DNA of 64,000 bases from contig NZ_CP030041.1 of the NCBI RefSeq assembly GCF_003260975.1, positions 1 to 64,000 of the forward strand, read 5' to 3'. Source of the DNA: Echinicola strongylocentroti. Its GTDB lineage: Bacteria > Bacteroidota > Bacteroidia > Cytophagales > Cyclobacteriaceae. The stretch's first letter is position 1. Each line of letters begins with the position of its first letter. The notes under the pieces are model-generated. The model did no database searches. It had not been told where the DNA came from and worked only from the letters and a program-made list of their open reading frames with translations. The position numbers and the translations under genes were made by a program. Of the stretch, positions 8,882-18,304 are shown piece after piece.

Positions 8882-10189
8882 ATGAACGAACTATTACATT
8901 TTTTAAAGATTGCCATTTGTGCCCGAATGGATTTTGAAACGGGCAAGGTAAAGCAGCTCCAAAAGCCTCAGCTGGACTTACACCTCAACAAGGAGGAAGC
9001 ATTGGGAAAGTTTATATATGACCACCAAGTCAAAAACCAAGAGTTGTTATTATTGATCTTGGCGCTGGTTCCGCATATAGACCCGGGTTTCTTTAATCGT
9101 ATCATTCAAGCGTATTTCCCAAAAGGGGGGGAGTTTCCGGAATTTGGTGGTATAAAAGCCAAAAACCATCGGGGAATCATTCCCACCGGAGAAACTGCGC
9201 TCTACATTCTGGCAGGTAATGACGCCAATACCCGAAAACGATATTTACCGCTGTTCACTACATCCTTCCTCTTCCAAAAAGGGATCATCTCACTGGAAGA
9301 AAGCAGTAGAAGCGAACCTAGCTGGTCTGGCGCCATGATTATGGACGGAGAATATGCCGAACTGTTTACTACTGAGCATATCAGCAAACCCAAATTAAGT
9401 TCCAATTTTCCAGCGCAGCTGATCAATACCGAATTGGAATGGGAAGACCTTGTCTTAAATTCAAAAACACTGAATCAAATTCAAGAAATAGAAGAATGGC
9501 TTCAGCATGAGCATGCATTACTGCATGAATGGGGAATGTACAAGCGATTGAAACCAGGTTACCGCGTAATGTTTTTTGGACCTCCTGGCACTGGCAAAAC
9601 CCTTACAGCAGGACTACTGGGCAAATACACCAAGAAGGATGTATACCGAATAGACCTTTCGCTAGTGACGTCAAAGTACATTGGCGAGACGGAGAAGAAC
9701 CTGTCTTCCCTATTCGATAAAGCTGCAAACAAGGATTGGATACTGTTTTTTGATGAGGCAGATGCTATTTTCGGCAAGCGTACCAATGTACGCGATGCGC
9801 ATGACAAGTACGCCAATCAAGAAGTATCTTACCTACTGCAACGTATCGAAAACCATCCTGGACTGGTGATTTTAGCTTCCAATTTTAAGAGTAATATCGA
9901 CATGGCCTTTACCAGGAGATTCCAAAGTATCATTGAGTTTCCACTTCCTGTGGCCGCAGAAAGACTTGTCCTTTGGCAAAAGAATATCCCACCAAAAGCC
10001 AAGCTCGCCAAAGACCTCGATCTCTCCGTCTTTGCAAAAAAATATGAACTTACTGGGGCCAATATTGTCAATGTTATCCAATATGCCAGCTTGAAAGCCC
10101 TGAGCAAGGATAAAAAAGAACTTGGGCAAGAGGACCTGCTTACCGGAATAAAAAAGGAGTTGGTAAAAGAAGGTAAAATGGTGAATTAG
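8882..10189 (+). CDS. AAA+ ATPase of the eCIS locus
   Basis: 435 aa from ATG 8882; the upstream TTG at 8837 is less likely. The N-terminal half is family-specific. The C-terminal half is a classic AAA+ module with Walker A GPPGTGKT at 233-240, Walker B FFDEADAIFG around D291-E292, and sensor/arginine-finger region SNFKSNIDMAFTRRFQ. An AAA+ ATPase of this type is a hallmark gene of eCIS loci (the Afp15-like position), where it is thought to act in particle assembly or cargo handling. It is the last gene before a 446-bp gap and the urease operon, so the eCIS locus probably ends here. Confidence 0.85.
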   Translation: MNELLHFLKIAICARMDFETGKVKQLQKPQLDLHLNKEEALGKFIYDHQVKNQELLLLILALVPHIDPGFFNRIIQAYFPKGGEFPEFGGIKAKNHRGIIPTGETALYILAGNDANTRKRYLPLFTTSFLFQKGIISLEESSRSEPSWSGAMIMDGEYAELFTTEHISKPKLSSNFPAQLINTELEWEDLVLNSKTLNQIQEIEEWLQHEHALLHEWGMYKRLKPGYRVMFFGPPGTGKTLTAGLLGKYTKKDVYRIDLSLVTSKYIGETEKNLSSLFDKAANKDWILFFDEADAIFGKRTNVRDAHDKYANQEVSYLLQRIENHPGLVILASNFKSNIDMAFTRRFQSIIEFPLPVAAERLVLWQKNIPPKAKLAKDLDLSVFAKKYELTGANIVNVIQYASLKALSKDKKELGQEDLLTGIKKELVKEGKMVN

Positions 10190-10635
10190 TTTGAGTGGAA
10201 ATTTTTAACTTTTCAATGTATGTATATCCTCAATAATACCAGTAATCACAGGGATATGAAATAGGTCCTCACAGAAACCATGGAAATCTCAGAAAAGCGT
10301 TGTTTCATTCTGGGTTCTCTGTTCGTTCTGCGAGAAATAAAAACTACTGGCAAGAAAGCGTATAATCAAAATTCAATGAAACGGTCTCTGATTTTTTTGA
10401 TATTTATCAGTAGTTAATACATAAAAAATGTATATCGTACTTTTCAAAATTGTATAGCCGATTCAAACAATACTTCTGCCATTATTTAACCAAATAAAAT
10501 TTCAATTACATTAATTTCCTGCGTAAATTAATTGCTATATTATTTACTGATTTTTATTGAATATGTTTTAAGAGGGGATTGTGAAACTACATTTTACGCA
10601 CTACAGAAAACCATTATACCAAAAACAACAACATT
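10190..10635. other. 446-bp AT-rich gap before the urease operon
   Basis: This stretch separates the eCIS ATPase from ureA and has no convincing ORF. It is strongly AT-rich from about 10380 to 10600 and must hold the urease promoter. I see no exact TAnnTTTG -7 element and no clear operator, so I mark no promoter. Confidence 0.5.
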
Positions 10636-10938
10636 ATGAAGTTAACCACAAGAGAAACAGAAAAGCTGATGCTTTTCGTGGCAGGTGAACTTGCCGAAAA
10701 ACGAAAGGCAAGAGGGGTGAAGCTAAACTACCCCGAGGCAATAGCACTGATCAGCTCTAGGCTACATGAAATGGCCAGAGATGGTAAATCCGTTGCAGAA
10801 TTAATGCAAATAGGAGCTACTTTCCTGACCAAAGAGGATGTCATGGAGGGGATAGCAGAAATGATCCACGACATTCAGATTGAAGCCACTTTTCCAGATG
10901 GTAGTAAGCTCGTTACCGTCCACAATCCCATCCGCTAA
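10636..10938 (+). CDS. ureA: Urease subunit gamma
   Basis: 100 aa, the normal length for the gamma subunit. The sequence is characteristic: [45 protein letters not shown] and the terminal [12 protein letters not shown]. Urease hydrolyses urea to ammonia and carbamate in the cytoplasm as a UreABC trimer of trimers. It is the first gene of the operon, with an 18-bp gap to ureB. Confidence 0.97.
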   Translation: MKLTTRETEKLMLFVAGELAEKRKARGVKLNYPEAIALISSRLHEMARDGKSVAELMQIGATFLTKEDVMEGIAEMIHDIQIEATFPDGSKLVTVHNPIR

Positions 10939-10956
10939 CCTTAAAACAATCGAATC

Positions 10957-11325
10957 ATGATACCAGGAGAATACGTCCTAAAAGACGAACCCATCAAATG
11001 CAACGCCAAGCACGAGAGCATCACACTGATGGTAACCAATACAGGAGACCGTCCGATCCAAGTGGGATCCCACTTTCATTTCTTTGAGGTAAACAAGTCA
11101 CTGAGTTTTGACAGGGAAAAGGCCTTCGGCAAGCGTATGGACATATTGGCCGGAATGGCAAAGCGTTTTGAGCCAGGCGAAAGTATGGAAGTCCAGTTGA
11201 TTGACCTTAGTGGGGATAGAAAAGCCTATGGAGCCAGTAACCTGACCCAAGGAGATACCACCTCTGAGTCAAACCGAAAAAGTGCCATTGAAAAACTACA
11301 TTCCCAAAACTTCAAAACCAGCTAA
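10957..11325 (+). CDS. ureB: Urease subunit beta
   Basis: 122 aa, a separate beta subunit as in most bacteria rather than the fused Helicobacter form. It starts MIPGEYVL and contains the family block [18 protein letters not shown] and the strand [20 protein letters not shown]. It forms the structural shell around the alpha subunit and contributes no metal ligands. It is followed by a 3-bp gap to ureC, consistent with translational coupling. Confidence 0.97.
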   Translation: MIPGEYVLKDEPIKCNAKHESITLMVTNTGDRPIQVGSHFHFFEVNKSLSFDREKAFGKRMDILAGMAKRFEPGESMEVQLIDLSGDRKAYGASNLTQGDTTSESNRKSAIEKLHSQNFKTS

Positions 11326-11328
11326 CCC

Positions 11329-13056
11329 ATGAGTTTTAACGTAAATAGAACCAAATATGCCAATATCTATGGCCCAACAGTCGGTGATAAAATAAGACTT
11401 GGTGATACGGAGCTGTTCATAGAAATAGAAAAGGACTATAACAGTGACAGTTACGGAGAAGAGAGCATGTTTGGAGGAGGAAAGACAGTCCGTGATGGCA
11501 TGTCCCAATCGTCCACCAAAACCCGTGATGAAGGCGTATTGGATTTTGTCATCCTCAATGCCATTGTAATTGACCATTGGGGGATAGTAAAAGGAGACGT
11601 AGGCATCAAGGACGGGAAAATCGTAGCTGTAGGAAAGGCCGGTAATCCTGATACCATGGACGGGGTACATCCTGATCTGGTCATTGGCGCTTCCACCGAA
11701 GCGCACTCTGGTGCTGGCCACATTCTGACAGCGGGAGGTATCGATGCGCACATTCACTTCATCTGTCCACAGCAAATCGAACATGCCTTGTTCAGTGGCA
11801 TTACGACCATGATCGGGGGAGGCACAGGACCTGCTGACGGCACCAATGCCACCACGGTCACTCCTGGGGCTTGGAACATAGAAAAGATGCTCCAAGCTGC
11901 CGAAGCATTTCCTATGAACATGGGCTTTTTTGGCAAAGGAAACTGTAGTACCCTGAAGCCATTGGTAGAGCAGGTAAAAGCGGGGGCATTGGGACTAAAG
12001 ATCCATGAGGATTGGGGATCTACACCAGCTGTCATTGATGCCTCTTTGAAAATTGCCGATGAATTTGATGTGCAAGTAGCCATCCATACCGATACGCTGA
12101 ACGAAGGAGGCTTCCTGGAGGATACCGTCAAAGCGATCGATGGTCGTACTATCCATACTTTCCATACGGAAGGAGCAGGAGGTGGGCATGCACCGGACAT
12201 TATCAAGATTTCTTCTTATCCAAATGTCCTTCCCAGTAGTACCAATCCCACAAGACCATATACGAAGAATACCATTGATGAGCATTTGGACATGCTGATG
12301 GTCTGTCATCACCTGAGCAAATCCATTCCGGAGGATGTCTCTTTTGCGGATTCCAGGATCAGAAAAGAAACCATTGCCGCGGAGGATATCTTGCATGATA
12401 TGGGTATTTTCAGCATGATGAGCTCTGATTCCCAAGCCATGGGACGTGTAGGAGAGGTGATCACCCGAACTTGGCAGACAGCCCATAAAAATAAAATCCA
12501 ACAGGGCTATTTGGAGGAAGATAAAGCCAGGCAAGCGGATAATTTCAGAGCGAAAAGGTACATAGCCAAATACACCATCAACCCAGCCATTAGCCACGGG
12601 ATTTCAACATATGTAGGTTCTGTAGAACCAGGTAAAATGGCCGATTTGGTGTTATGGAAACCGGCCTTTTTTGGCGTAAAACCAGAAATGATTATCAAAG
12701 GAGGAATGATCGTGGCCAGTAAAATGGGAGACCCCAATGCCTCCATTCCCACACCGCAGCCTGTGATTATGAGAAATATGTTTGGGGCATTTGGACCGGC
12801 CTTGAGTAAGACTTGTGCGACCTTTGTCTCTAAGGCCAGTCTTGAAGAAGGTATCCCGGAAAAATACGACCTCAAAAAAATCGTGCTGCCCGTAGAAAAC
12901 TGTAGAAACATCGGAAAAAAAGACCTCATTCATAATGACGCTGCACCGGAGATAAATGTCAACCCTGAAAATTACGAAGTGACAGTGGAAGGAAAGGTAT
13001 TGACCTGTGAGCCTCTTGATGAGGTGCCATTGGCCCAGCGCTATTTTCTCTTTTAA
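11329..13056 (+). CDS. ureC: Urease catalytic subunit alpha
   Basis: 575 aa, near the family length. The nickel-site residues are all visible: DAHIHF (H141, H143), GLKIHEDWG with the carbamylated lysine K224, and [15 protein letters not shown]. The flap region is intact ([20 protein letters not shown]), as is [13 protein letters not shown], which contains the metal-binding Asp. No truncation or frameshift was seen. It needs UreDEFG for nickel insertion, and all four genes lie downstream. Confidence 0.98.
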   Translation: MSFNVNRTKYANIYGPTVGDKIRLGDTELFIEIEKDYNSDSYGEESMFGGGKTVRDGMSQSSTKTRDEGVLDFVILNAIVIDHWGIVKGDVGIKDGKIVAVGKAGNPDTMDGVHPDLVIGASTEAHSGAGHILTAGGIDAHIHFICPQQIEHALFSGITTMIGGGTGPADGTNATTVTPGAWNIEKMLQAAEAFPMNMGFFGKGNCSTLKPLVEQVKAGALGLKIHEDWGSTPAVIDASLKIADEFDVQVAIHTDTLNEGGFLEDTVKAIDGRTIHTFHTEGAGGGHAPDIIKISSYPNVLPSSTNPTRPYTKNTIDEHLDMLMVCHHLSKSIPEDVSFADSRIRKETIAAEDILHDMGIFSMMSSDSQAMGRVGEVITRTWQTAHKNKIQQGYLEEDKARQADNFRAKRYIAKYTINPAISHGISTYVGSVEPGKMADLVLWKPAFFGVKPEMIIKGGMIVASKMGDPNASIPTPQPVIMRNMFGAFGPALSKTCATFVSKASLEEGIPEKYDLKKIVLPVENCRNIGKKDLIHNDAAPEINVNPENYEVTVEGKVLTCEPLDEVPLAQRYFLF

Positions 13057-13089
13057 AAACGATTTGAAGACCTTTTTAAGTAAGGGAAT

Positions 13090-13593
13090 ATGATTTGTAA
13101 GCAAATAATCGGCAATGTCCATGACTATGATATTGGAGGGAAGACCATCGATGAATTGCCCTTGGAATGGTTTGAAACACCCAAGAGGATCATGCGAAAG
13201 CGTTCCCGTGGCGATCAAGAAGTGGTCATGAAATTTTTGCGGGAAGGAAACAGGCTACAAGAAGGTGATATTGTATATGAAGATGCCCATAAGGTGATCG
13301 TCATCGCCGTCAACCCCTGTGACGCCATAGAGATCACACCGCGGTCACTGTACGAAATGGGCACAGTTTGTTACGAAATAGGCAACAAACATTTGCCCCT
13401 GTTCATTCAGGATGATAAAGTCTTAGTTCCTTATGAAAAGCCACTGGAAAGATTGCTTTTGGCCACAGGCTATCAGGTGACGAAAGTCCACTGTAAACTA
13501 CTCAATATGCTAAAAGCCAATGTAGATCACTCTCACGCTAAGCAAGGCAGTTCCTTGTTTTCAAAAATCCTGGATATGGCCAGTAGAGAATGA
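13090..13593 (+). CDS. ureE: Urease nickel metallochaperone UreE
   Basis: 167 aa. It contains the family motifs GDIVYEDAHKVIVIAV and CYEIGNKHLPLFIQDDKVLVPYE; the His in GNKHLP is the conserved nickel-binding residue. The C-terminus (VDHSHAKQGSSLF) has only a short His pair rather than a long His-rich tail, so it probably delivers rather than stores nickel. It is separated from ureF by 174 bp that include a fragment of the interspersed palindromic element. Confidence 0.93.
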   Translation: MICKQIIGNVHDYDIGGKTIDELPLEWFETPKRIMRKRSRGDQEVVMKFLREGNRLQEGDIVYEDAHKVIVIAVNPCDAIEITPRSLYEMGTVCYEIGNKHLPLFIQDDKVLVPYEKPLERLLLATGYQVTKVHCKLLNMLKANVDHSHAKQGSSLFSKILDMASRE

Positions 13594-13676
13594 TGTCTTC
13601 GTAGATGGTTTTCCCGCTTGGGTTTTGGATAGGGAAGCCTACTGTTCATTGCTTATGTCTAATGAGATGACGATTC

Positions 13677-13750
13677 AACCCGGAAATTGCATTAGTCCAT
13701 CGACGCCACGGCGCAAAGGTATTGCGCCAGAAATTGCTTCAAAATCAGCA
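13677..13750 (-). repeat. Truncated AACCCGG element between ureE and ureF
   Basis: Bases 13677-13750 align with the first ~75 bp of the minus-orientation copy at 51133: CAACCCGGAAATTGCATTAG, then CGACGCCACGGCGCA, then GCTTCAAAATCAGC. By eye about four in five bases match. The other half of the element is missing. It ends about 18 bp upstream of the ureF start and lies inside an otherwise tightly packed operon. Confidence 0.75.
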
Positions 13751-13767
13751 CTTAAAAAAATTATTAC

Positions 13768-14475
13768 ATGATAAACGACAATGGCAATATACCAAGCAGT
13801 TTGCTGAACTTACTTCACTTGGCCGACCCTACACTGCCCATTGGTGGCTTTTCCCATTCCAATGGGCTGGAGACCTATGTCCAGCAGGGCATCGTCTGCA
13901 ATGTCCCCACTACTGCTGCTTTTATCCAAAGCATGCTGAAAAACAACTATAAATTCAATGATTGTCTGATGCTCCGCTATGCCTTTGAAATGACGAAAAC
14001 AGAAGATATGGAAGCACTAGTGGAATTGGACGAAGAAGTGTCTGCCCTTAAGGCTCCACGGGAGATCAAGGAAGCCAGCCAAAAACTGGGATTAAGGTTA
14101 CTTAAGATTTATATCAATTTGCTGAAAAACCCGTTTTTGGAAAGCTATTATGAAAAAGTACAGCAAAAAGCAGCTCCGGGAAATTTCCCATTGGTCTATG
14201 GACAGCTTACGGCACTTATGGGCGCCGACATCAGGTCTTCCATTACCTCTTTTTATTACAATGCAGCAGTATCCATGGTCACCAATGCCGTAAAACTCGT
14301 GCCACTGGGACAAATAGATGGCCAAAAGATACTTTATCAACTCCATCCCAAAATCCATTCCCTTACTGAAGAAACCCTTCAACTGGAAAGGCGATTTCTG
14401 GGCGTGTGCAATCCAGCGCTGGATATCAAGTGCATGCAACACGAAAGGCTTTATTCCAGATTATACATGTCTTAA
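13768..14475 (+). CDS. ureF: Urease accessory protein UreF
   Basis: 235 aa. It has the signature N-terminus LLHLADPTLPIGGFSHSNGL followed by ETYVQQG, and the family pattern of helices through FPLVYGQLTALMGADIRSSI and NAVKLVPLGQIDGQKIL. UreF docks on UreD and the apo-urease and gates UreG GTP hydrolysis during nickel insertion. The ATG at 13768 is preceded by an A-rich stretch (TTAAAAAAATTATTAC) and no strong Shine-Dalgarno sequence, which is usual in this phylum. Confidence 0.95.
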   Translation: MINDNGNIPSSLLNLLHLADPTLPIGGFSHSNGLETYVQQGIVCNVPTTAAFIQSMLKNNYKFNDCLMLRYAFEMTKTEDMEALVELDEEVSALKAPREIKEASQKLGLRLLKIYINLLKNPFLESYYEKVQQKAAPGNFPLVYGQLTALMGADIRSSITSFYYNAAVSMVTNAVKLVPLGQIDGQKILYQLHPKIHSLTEETLQLERRFLGVCNPALDIKCMQHERLYSRLYMS

Positions 14476-14490
14476 TCAACTATCATAAAC

Positions 14491-15132
14491 ATGGAAGAAA
14501 GAAAATATATCAAAATTGGCGTAGCTGGTCCGGTAGGATCAGGTAAAACCGCCTTGATCGAGCGGTTGACCAGAAAAATGACTCAAAATTACAGTATTGG
14601 AGTGATCACCAATGATATTTATACCAAGGAAGATGCCCAGTTTCTTACCAAAAACTCCTTGCTTCCGGAAGATCGGATCATAGGAGTGGAAACAGGCGGA
14701 TGTCCCCATACTGCTATTCGCGAAGATGCCAGTATGAATCTCGAAGCAGTAGACGAATTGGTCAGCAGGCATCCAGACATTGAAATTGTATTCATAGAAA
14801 GTGGTGGTGATAACCTGTCTGCTACTTTCAGTCCCGATTTGGCAGATGTGACCATATTCGTTATTTCCGTTGCAGAAGGTGAGAAAATTCCTCGTAAAGG
14901 GGGACCTGGGATCACCAGATCCGATCTATTGGTCATTAATAAAATTGACTTGGCACCGATGGTGCATGCGGATTTGGATATCATGGACAGTGATTCTAAA
15001 AAAATGAGAAATGGGGCACCTTTTGTCTTTACTGACCTGATGACCGATACCGGACTCGAAGCAGTCATCCAATGGATTCAAAAGTATGCGCTCATCGAAG
15101 AAGATGCCGCAGAACCAGACTTAAATCACTGA
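14491..15132 (+). CDS. ureG: Urease accessory GTPase UreG
   Basis: 213 aa. The P-loop GPVGSGKT lies at residues 13-20. The nickel-binding CPH signature is present in [20 protein letters not shown], and the G-motif region [19 protein letters not shown] and VINKIDLAP (NKxD) are intact. UreG carries nickel and couples GTP hydrolysis to its delivery to UreC. Its TGA stop overlaps the ureD ATG by one base (TGATG), showing translational coupling. Confidence 0.97.
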   Translation: MEERKYIKIGVAGPVGSGKTALIERLTRKMTQNYSIGVITNDIYTKEDAQFLTKNSLLPEDRIIGVETGGCPHTAIREDASMNLEAVDELVSRHPDIEIVFIESGGDNLSATFSPDLADVTIFVISVAEGEKIPRKGGPGITRSDLLVINKIDLAPMVHADLDIMDSDSKKMRNGAPFVFTDLMTDTGLEAVIQWIQKYALIEEDAAEPDLNH

Positions 15133-15944
15133 TGGAAAAATACCGGTTAAAAACAGGTCTACGTGAGCAGACCATCCTTAAAGATGTCTTCTTCACTCCA
15201 CCATTTAACTTGGTGGAAGTGAGGGAAAACAAGAAAAATCCATTGCTGGAAGTCATGGTAATGAGTTCATCCCCGGGTATGCTCAATGATGATGTCTATG
15301 ACATCCATATCGATGTCATCAACCATTCGCAACTCAACCTCCAGACCCAATCATACCAACGAATATATGTCTCCAAAAACGGAACCAAACAACGTATGCA
15401 AGTCGATGTGGGGGAGGGCGCTTATTTTAGTCACGTCCCGCATCCGATGGTACCTCATGCAGGAGCCATTTATTTCGCCGAGAACACGTTAGCACTCACC
15501 AAATCCAGTACGCTTCTTTGGGGGGAAATCCTGACTTGTGGCCGCAAATGGATGGAAAAAGGCGAGCAATTTACCTTTAAAAAGCATCATACGATCACCA
15601 CCATAAGAGTGGAAGGCAAAACCATATTCAAAGACAACCTTTTTCTCCTTCCAGCAGCACTTGATATCACGGAAATGGGCCAGTATGAAGGTTTTACTCA
15701 CCAAGGGAGTTTGTTCTTTATCGCTCCTGAAGGAGACATCAAGAAAAAGATGGATGATATCCATGATCGGCTGGCATCAGAGGCTGACATAGATTTTGGC
15801 ATCAGCCTTATACGTGAAAATGCATATGTACTGAGAGTATTGGGAAACTCTGGGGAGCGTCTTTTTAGGATTTTTGATCAGATCCGAAAAGAAGAAGATG
15901 AGAATATCAACCGAATAACAAAAGCGTCATGTCTACAGAATTAA
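15132..15944 (+). CDS. ureD: Urease accessory protein UreD
   Basis: 270 aa from ATG 15132, which overlaps the ureG stop; the open frame begins at 15072 but the extra residues ([14 protein letters not shown]) do not look like UreD. Family features are LREQTILKDVFFTPPFNLVE, VGEGAYFSHVPHPMVPHAGA and LLWGEILTCGRKWMEKGE. UreD (UreH in Helicobacter) scaffolds UreF/UreG on apo-urease and provides a tunnel for nickel. Its end overlaps the next gene by 16 bp. Confidence 0.93.
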   Translation: MEKYRLKTGLREQTILKDVFFTPPFNLVEVRENKKNPLLEVMVMSSSPGMLNDDVYDIHIDVINHSQLNLQTQSYQRIYVSKNGTKQRMQVDVGEGAYFSHVPHPMVPHAGAIYFAENTLALTKSSTLLWGEILTCGRKWMEKGEQFTFKKHHTITTIRVEGKTIFKDNLFLLPAALDITEMGQYEGFTHQGSLFFIAPEGDIKKKMDDIHDRLASEADIDFGISLIRENAYVLRVLGNSGERLFRIFDQIRKEEDENINRITKASCLQN

Positions 15945-16630
15945 CTATCTTATTGGGAACGGCTATTTCGGTCAGTATCCTACATACAGCCTCTGGTCCA
16001 GACCATTATATCCCATTCATTGCCATAGGAAAAGCCAAGGGATGGAAACTCCCCAAGATTCTATTTTGGACAGTGCTCTGTGGTGCTGCCCATGTCATGG
16101 CGTCTGTATTTATAGCACTAGCTGGAGCTGCAATCGGTTTTAGCTTGGGGAAAATTGATTTTTTGAATGAATTGCGTGGTGGCCTTGCCAGCTGGGTATT
16201 GTTCCTGTTTGGCATACTCTATTTTCTGTATGGGCTATATAACGTATACCGTAATAAAAGGCATAAGCACTTTGATGTCTATGATGACGGGTCCGTGTAT
16301 GTCTTTGAGCATGACCATCAGCAAATGACTTATCCCGTAAACCGTAAAAAAGTAACGCCATGGATCTTGTTTATCATATTTCTCCTCGGACCATGTGAAT
16401 CATTGTTCCCCTTGCTTACCTATCCCGCTGTGGAGCAGTCACCCTTAAACATGATCGCACTGATTTCGGTGTTCCTTTTCTTTACCCTGCTGACGATGGT
16501 GGTCATAGTAGTGATCATCTATTCTGGATTCAAATTGGTAAAGACAGAATGGTTAGAAAAGTACATGACCCCTATATCTGGCGCATCTATCGCTATTTGT
16601 GGTATGGGCATGATATTTTTACAATGGTAG
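15929..16630 (+). CDS. NicO/UreH-like membrane permease, putative nickel transporter
   Basis: 233 aa with about six hydrophobic segments. Near the N-terminus it reads SILHTASGPDHYIPFIAIGK, which resembles the HxxxxDH metal-binding motif of NicO/NiCoT and UreH-like transporters. A His-rich cytoplasmic-type loop (NKRHKHFDVYDDG, FEHDHQQ) sits mid-protein, and another polar signature (GPCESLFPLL) follows. It overlaps ureD by 16 bp, so it belongs to the urease operon. Nickel uptake for urease maturation is the natural role; the substrate is inferred. Confidence 0.78.
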   Translation: MSTELTILLGTAISVSILHTASGPDHYIPFIAIGKAKGWKLPKILFWTVLCGAAHVMASVFIALAGAAIGFSLGKIDFLNELRGGLASWVLFLFGILYFLYGLYNVYRNKRHKHFDVYDDGSVYVFEHDHQQMTYPVNRKKVTPWILFIIFLLGPCESLFPLLTYPAVEQSPLNMIALISVFLFFTLLTMVVIVVIIYSGFKLVKTEWLEKYMTPISGASIAICGMGMIFLQW

Positions 16631-16649
16631 CATTTAGCCAAAACAAGTT

Positions 16650-17681
16650 ATGAAGTCACAAAAAATTATTTTTTTTATAAAATCCTTTTTAAAAGGAATT
16701 GGCCAGATCATGCTCCAGGACAGCATGATCACTGGCTTGTTCTTTTTGGTAGGTGTCTTGTTCAGTTCATTGGAAATGGGTCTTGGATTGATTCTAGGTA
16801 CTCTGGTGGGAACACTGCTGGGCTATACATTCAAGGGCTACCATAAGGAACTTGGAATGGGGCTTTACGGATTTAATGGAGCGCTGGTCGGTACTGCCGC
16901 CATATTTGGTTTGGGGATGAATTATGTCTCCATCCTTGTCCTTATCGCTGGCTCCATTTTGGCCACTTACCTCATGCATTTTGCCATCAAAAAGAGTTGG
17001 AGCGTCTTTACCTTCCCGTTTATTTTGGCTTCTTGGTTACTGATCAGCCTTTTGGGCAGCCCCATTAAGGATGCACTGATCCAGAAGGATTCCGTCCTCG
17101 AAAAAATGGAAGCCTCGCAAGTTAACACACAGGAAATCAATGGTATATATAGTGATGAATCGCATGAATACCATGATAAAGATGACGATGATAGCGACGA
17201 TGAAGACGATGACGAAGATGATGAGGAAGATTTTTTGGAACAATGGGAAGACCGACTGGAAGATGTTGAGGACCTTAGAGAAGATGAATTCTTTAATTCT
17301 CTCCAAAGTTATGGTCAGGTGATATTCCAAGGAAGTTTGCTGACAGGCTTATTTTGTTTACTGGGGGTCTATTATAACAAACCGATCGCCGCCATTTATG
17401 GTGTATTTGGCTCCATATTGGCCATTTTGGTAGCCCATATTTTACAAGTGGAGAACAAGGCTATTTATGAAGGTCTTATGGGGTTCAATGCCGTACTGTG
17501 TGCGATCACCTTTGCAGGTACTGGACGCCGCGATGGTTTTGCAGTAGTGGTGAGCTGTAGCCTAAGTGTAATCATATATATCACCATGCAGGGAATGGGC
17601 ATTCCACAATATACGTTTCCATTTGTGCTGGGTACTTGGCTGATGCTACTGATCCAGAAAATCCCCTTTCCAAAAATCTAG
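16650..17681 (+). CDS. Urea channel/transporter (UT family) with acidic central linker
   Basis: 343 aa with two homologous membrane halves, as expected of the UT fold. The first half has LGMGLYGFNGALVGTAAIFG and the second IYEGLMGFNAVLCAITFAGT, matching the UT signature 'GL.GFN..L'. Between them (residues about 165-213) lies an extreme Asp/Glu run (HDKDDDDSDDEDDDEDDEED, then FLEQWEDRLED). UT proteins conduct urea passively across the inner membrane, so the gene would supply substrate to the urease encoded upstream. The gap to the permease gene is 19 bp. The acidic linker is not something I know from this family. Confidence 0.88.
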   Translation: MKSQKIIFFIKSFLKGIGQIMLQDSMITGLFFLVGVLFSSLEMGLGLILGTLVGTLLGYTFKGYHKELGMGLYGFNGALVGTAAIFGLGMNYVSILVLIAGSILATYLMHFAIKKSWSVFTFPFILASWLLISLLGSPIKDALIQKDSVLEKMEASQVNTQEINGIYSDESHEYHDKDDDDSDDEDDDEDDEEDFLEQWEDRLEDVEDLREDEFFNSLQSYGQVIFQGSLLTGLFCLLGVYYNKPIAAIYGVFGSILAILVAHILQVENKAIYEGLMGFNAVLCAITFAGTGRRDGFAVVVSCSLSVIIYITMQGMGIPQYTFPFVLGTWLMLLIQKIPFPKI

Positions 17682-17753
17682 TAAAAAGTAGCAGGGCAAA
17701 CGCGTTTAGTGTTTTGAAAGGAAACAATTTTCGTGTAGGCATAGCTATCATCC

Positions 17754-17843
17754 GTGCCGCTGGCACTCCTTCGGGAGGTTGAGGAGACCTTAAGCTCCTG
17801 CGGATGAATCCGCAGGTTACTGAATTTATCGTGCCGCTGGCAC
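17754..17843. repeat. Short repeat pair with GTGCCGCTGGCAC palindromes
   Basis: The near-palindrome GTGCCGCTGGCAC occurs at 17754-17766 and again at 17831-17843. Between them is a perfect 9-bp hairpin, CCTGCGGAT/ATCCGCAGG, at 17797-17816. This looks like a compact interspersed palindromic unit downstream of the urease operon. It is non-coding as far as I can see. Confidence 0.6.
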
Positions 17844-17896
17844 TTTGCCCCGATTTGTACATTGGAAACCGCAGTAGCCTAGGGTCAAGTCAACGC

Positions 17897-18071
17897 TTAA
17901 ACCCGGATTATGCGTTAGGAATCGTAGTGAGAGCTGAAATTGCAAGAAAATCAGTTAGTTTGGAGGCATTAGCCTAGCACCGCTACGGTTATGCCGAAAA
18001 CTAAAGTGAAACGGCTGATTTTGAAGCAGTTTAAGGTCGCAACAGATAGGCTAATGCATATTCCGGGTTAA
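17897..18071 (+). repeat. AACCCGG palindromic element, copy A (short form)
   Basis: About 175 bp bounded by TTAAACCCGG and CCGGGTTAA. The ends are inverted repeats: AACCCGGATTATGCGTTAG at the left, the complement of CTAATGCATATTCCGGGTT at the right. The centre folds as GGCAT...ATGCC with an inner stem, here with one mismatch (CCTAGC/GCTACG). It lacks an 18-bp segment seen in copies B and E. It lies in the 623-bp gap (17682-18304) after the urea channel gene. Confidence 0.9.
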
Positions 18072-18304
18072 ATGACGGGTAAGGCGGTAGTGGATTTTGG
18101 ACGAGATCAAGACGCAAAAAACGCCCCTAGCCGTAGGCGTTAGCAACTGAGCATCCTGCCTAATCCGTCTTTGGCGGAGGGGCATATAGAAGGTGCAGGT
18201 GACAACCTGCACCAAAAATGATTACTTACATCTCTAAACCAACTGTATTGACAGTAAGCTGATGATTCATCCAAATAGTCGTTCGTATATCAAGCAACTG
18301 ACGA
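18072..18304. other. Intergenic stretch with two hairpins
   Basis: Two hairpins are visible: AACGCC/GGCGTT at about 18119-18142, and GGTGCAGGT/ACCTGCACC with a 4-base loop at 18192-18213. The second is followed by AAAAATG on the plus strand. On the minus strand it follows the TrpF-like gene and could end its transcript, although the T-tract is weak. No ORF is credible here. Confidence 0.45.
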
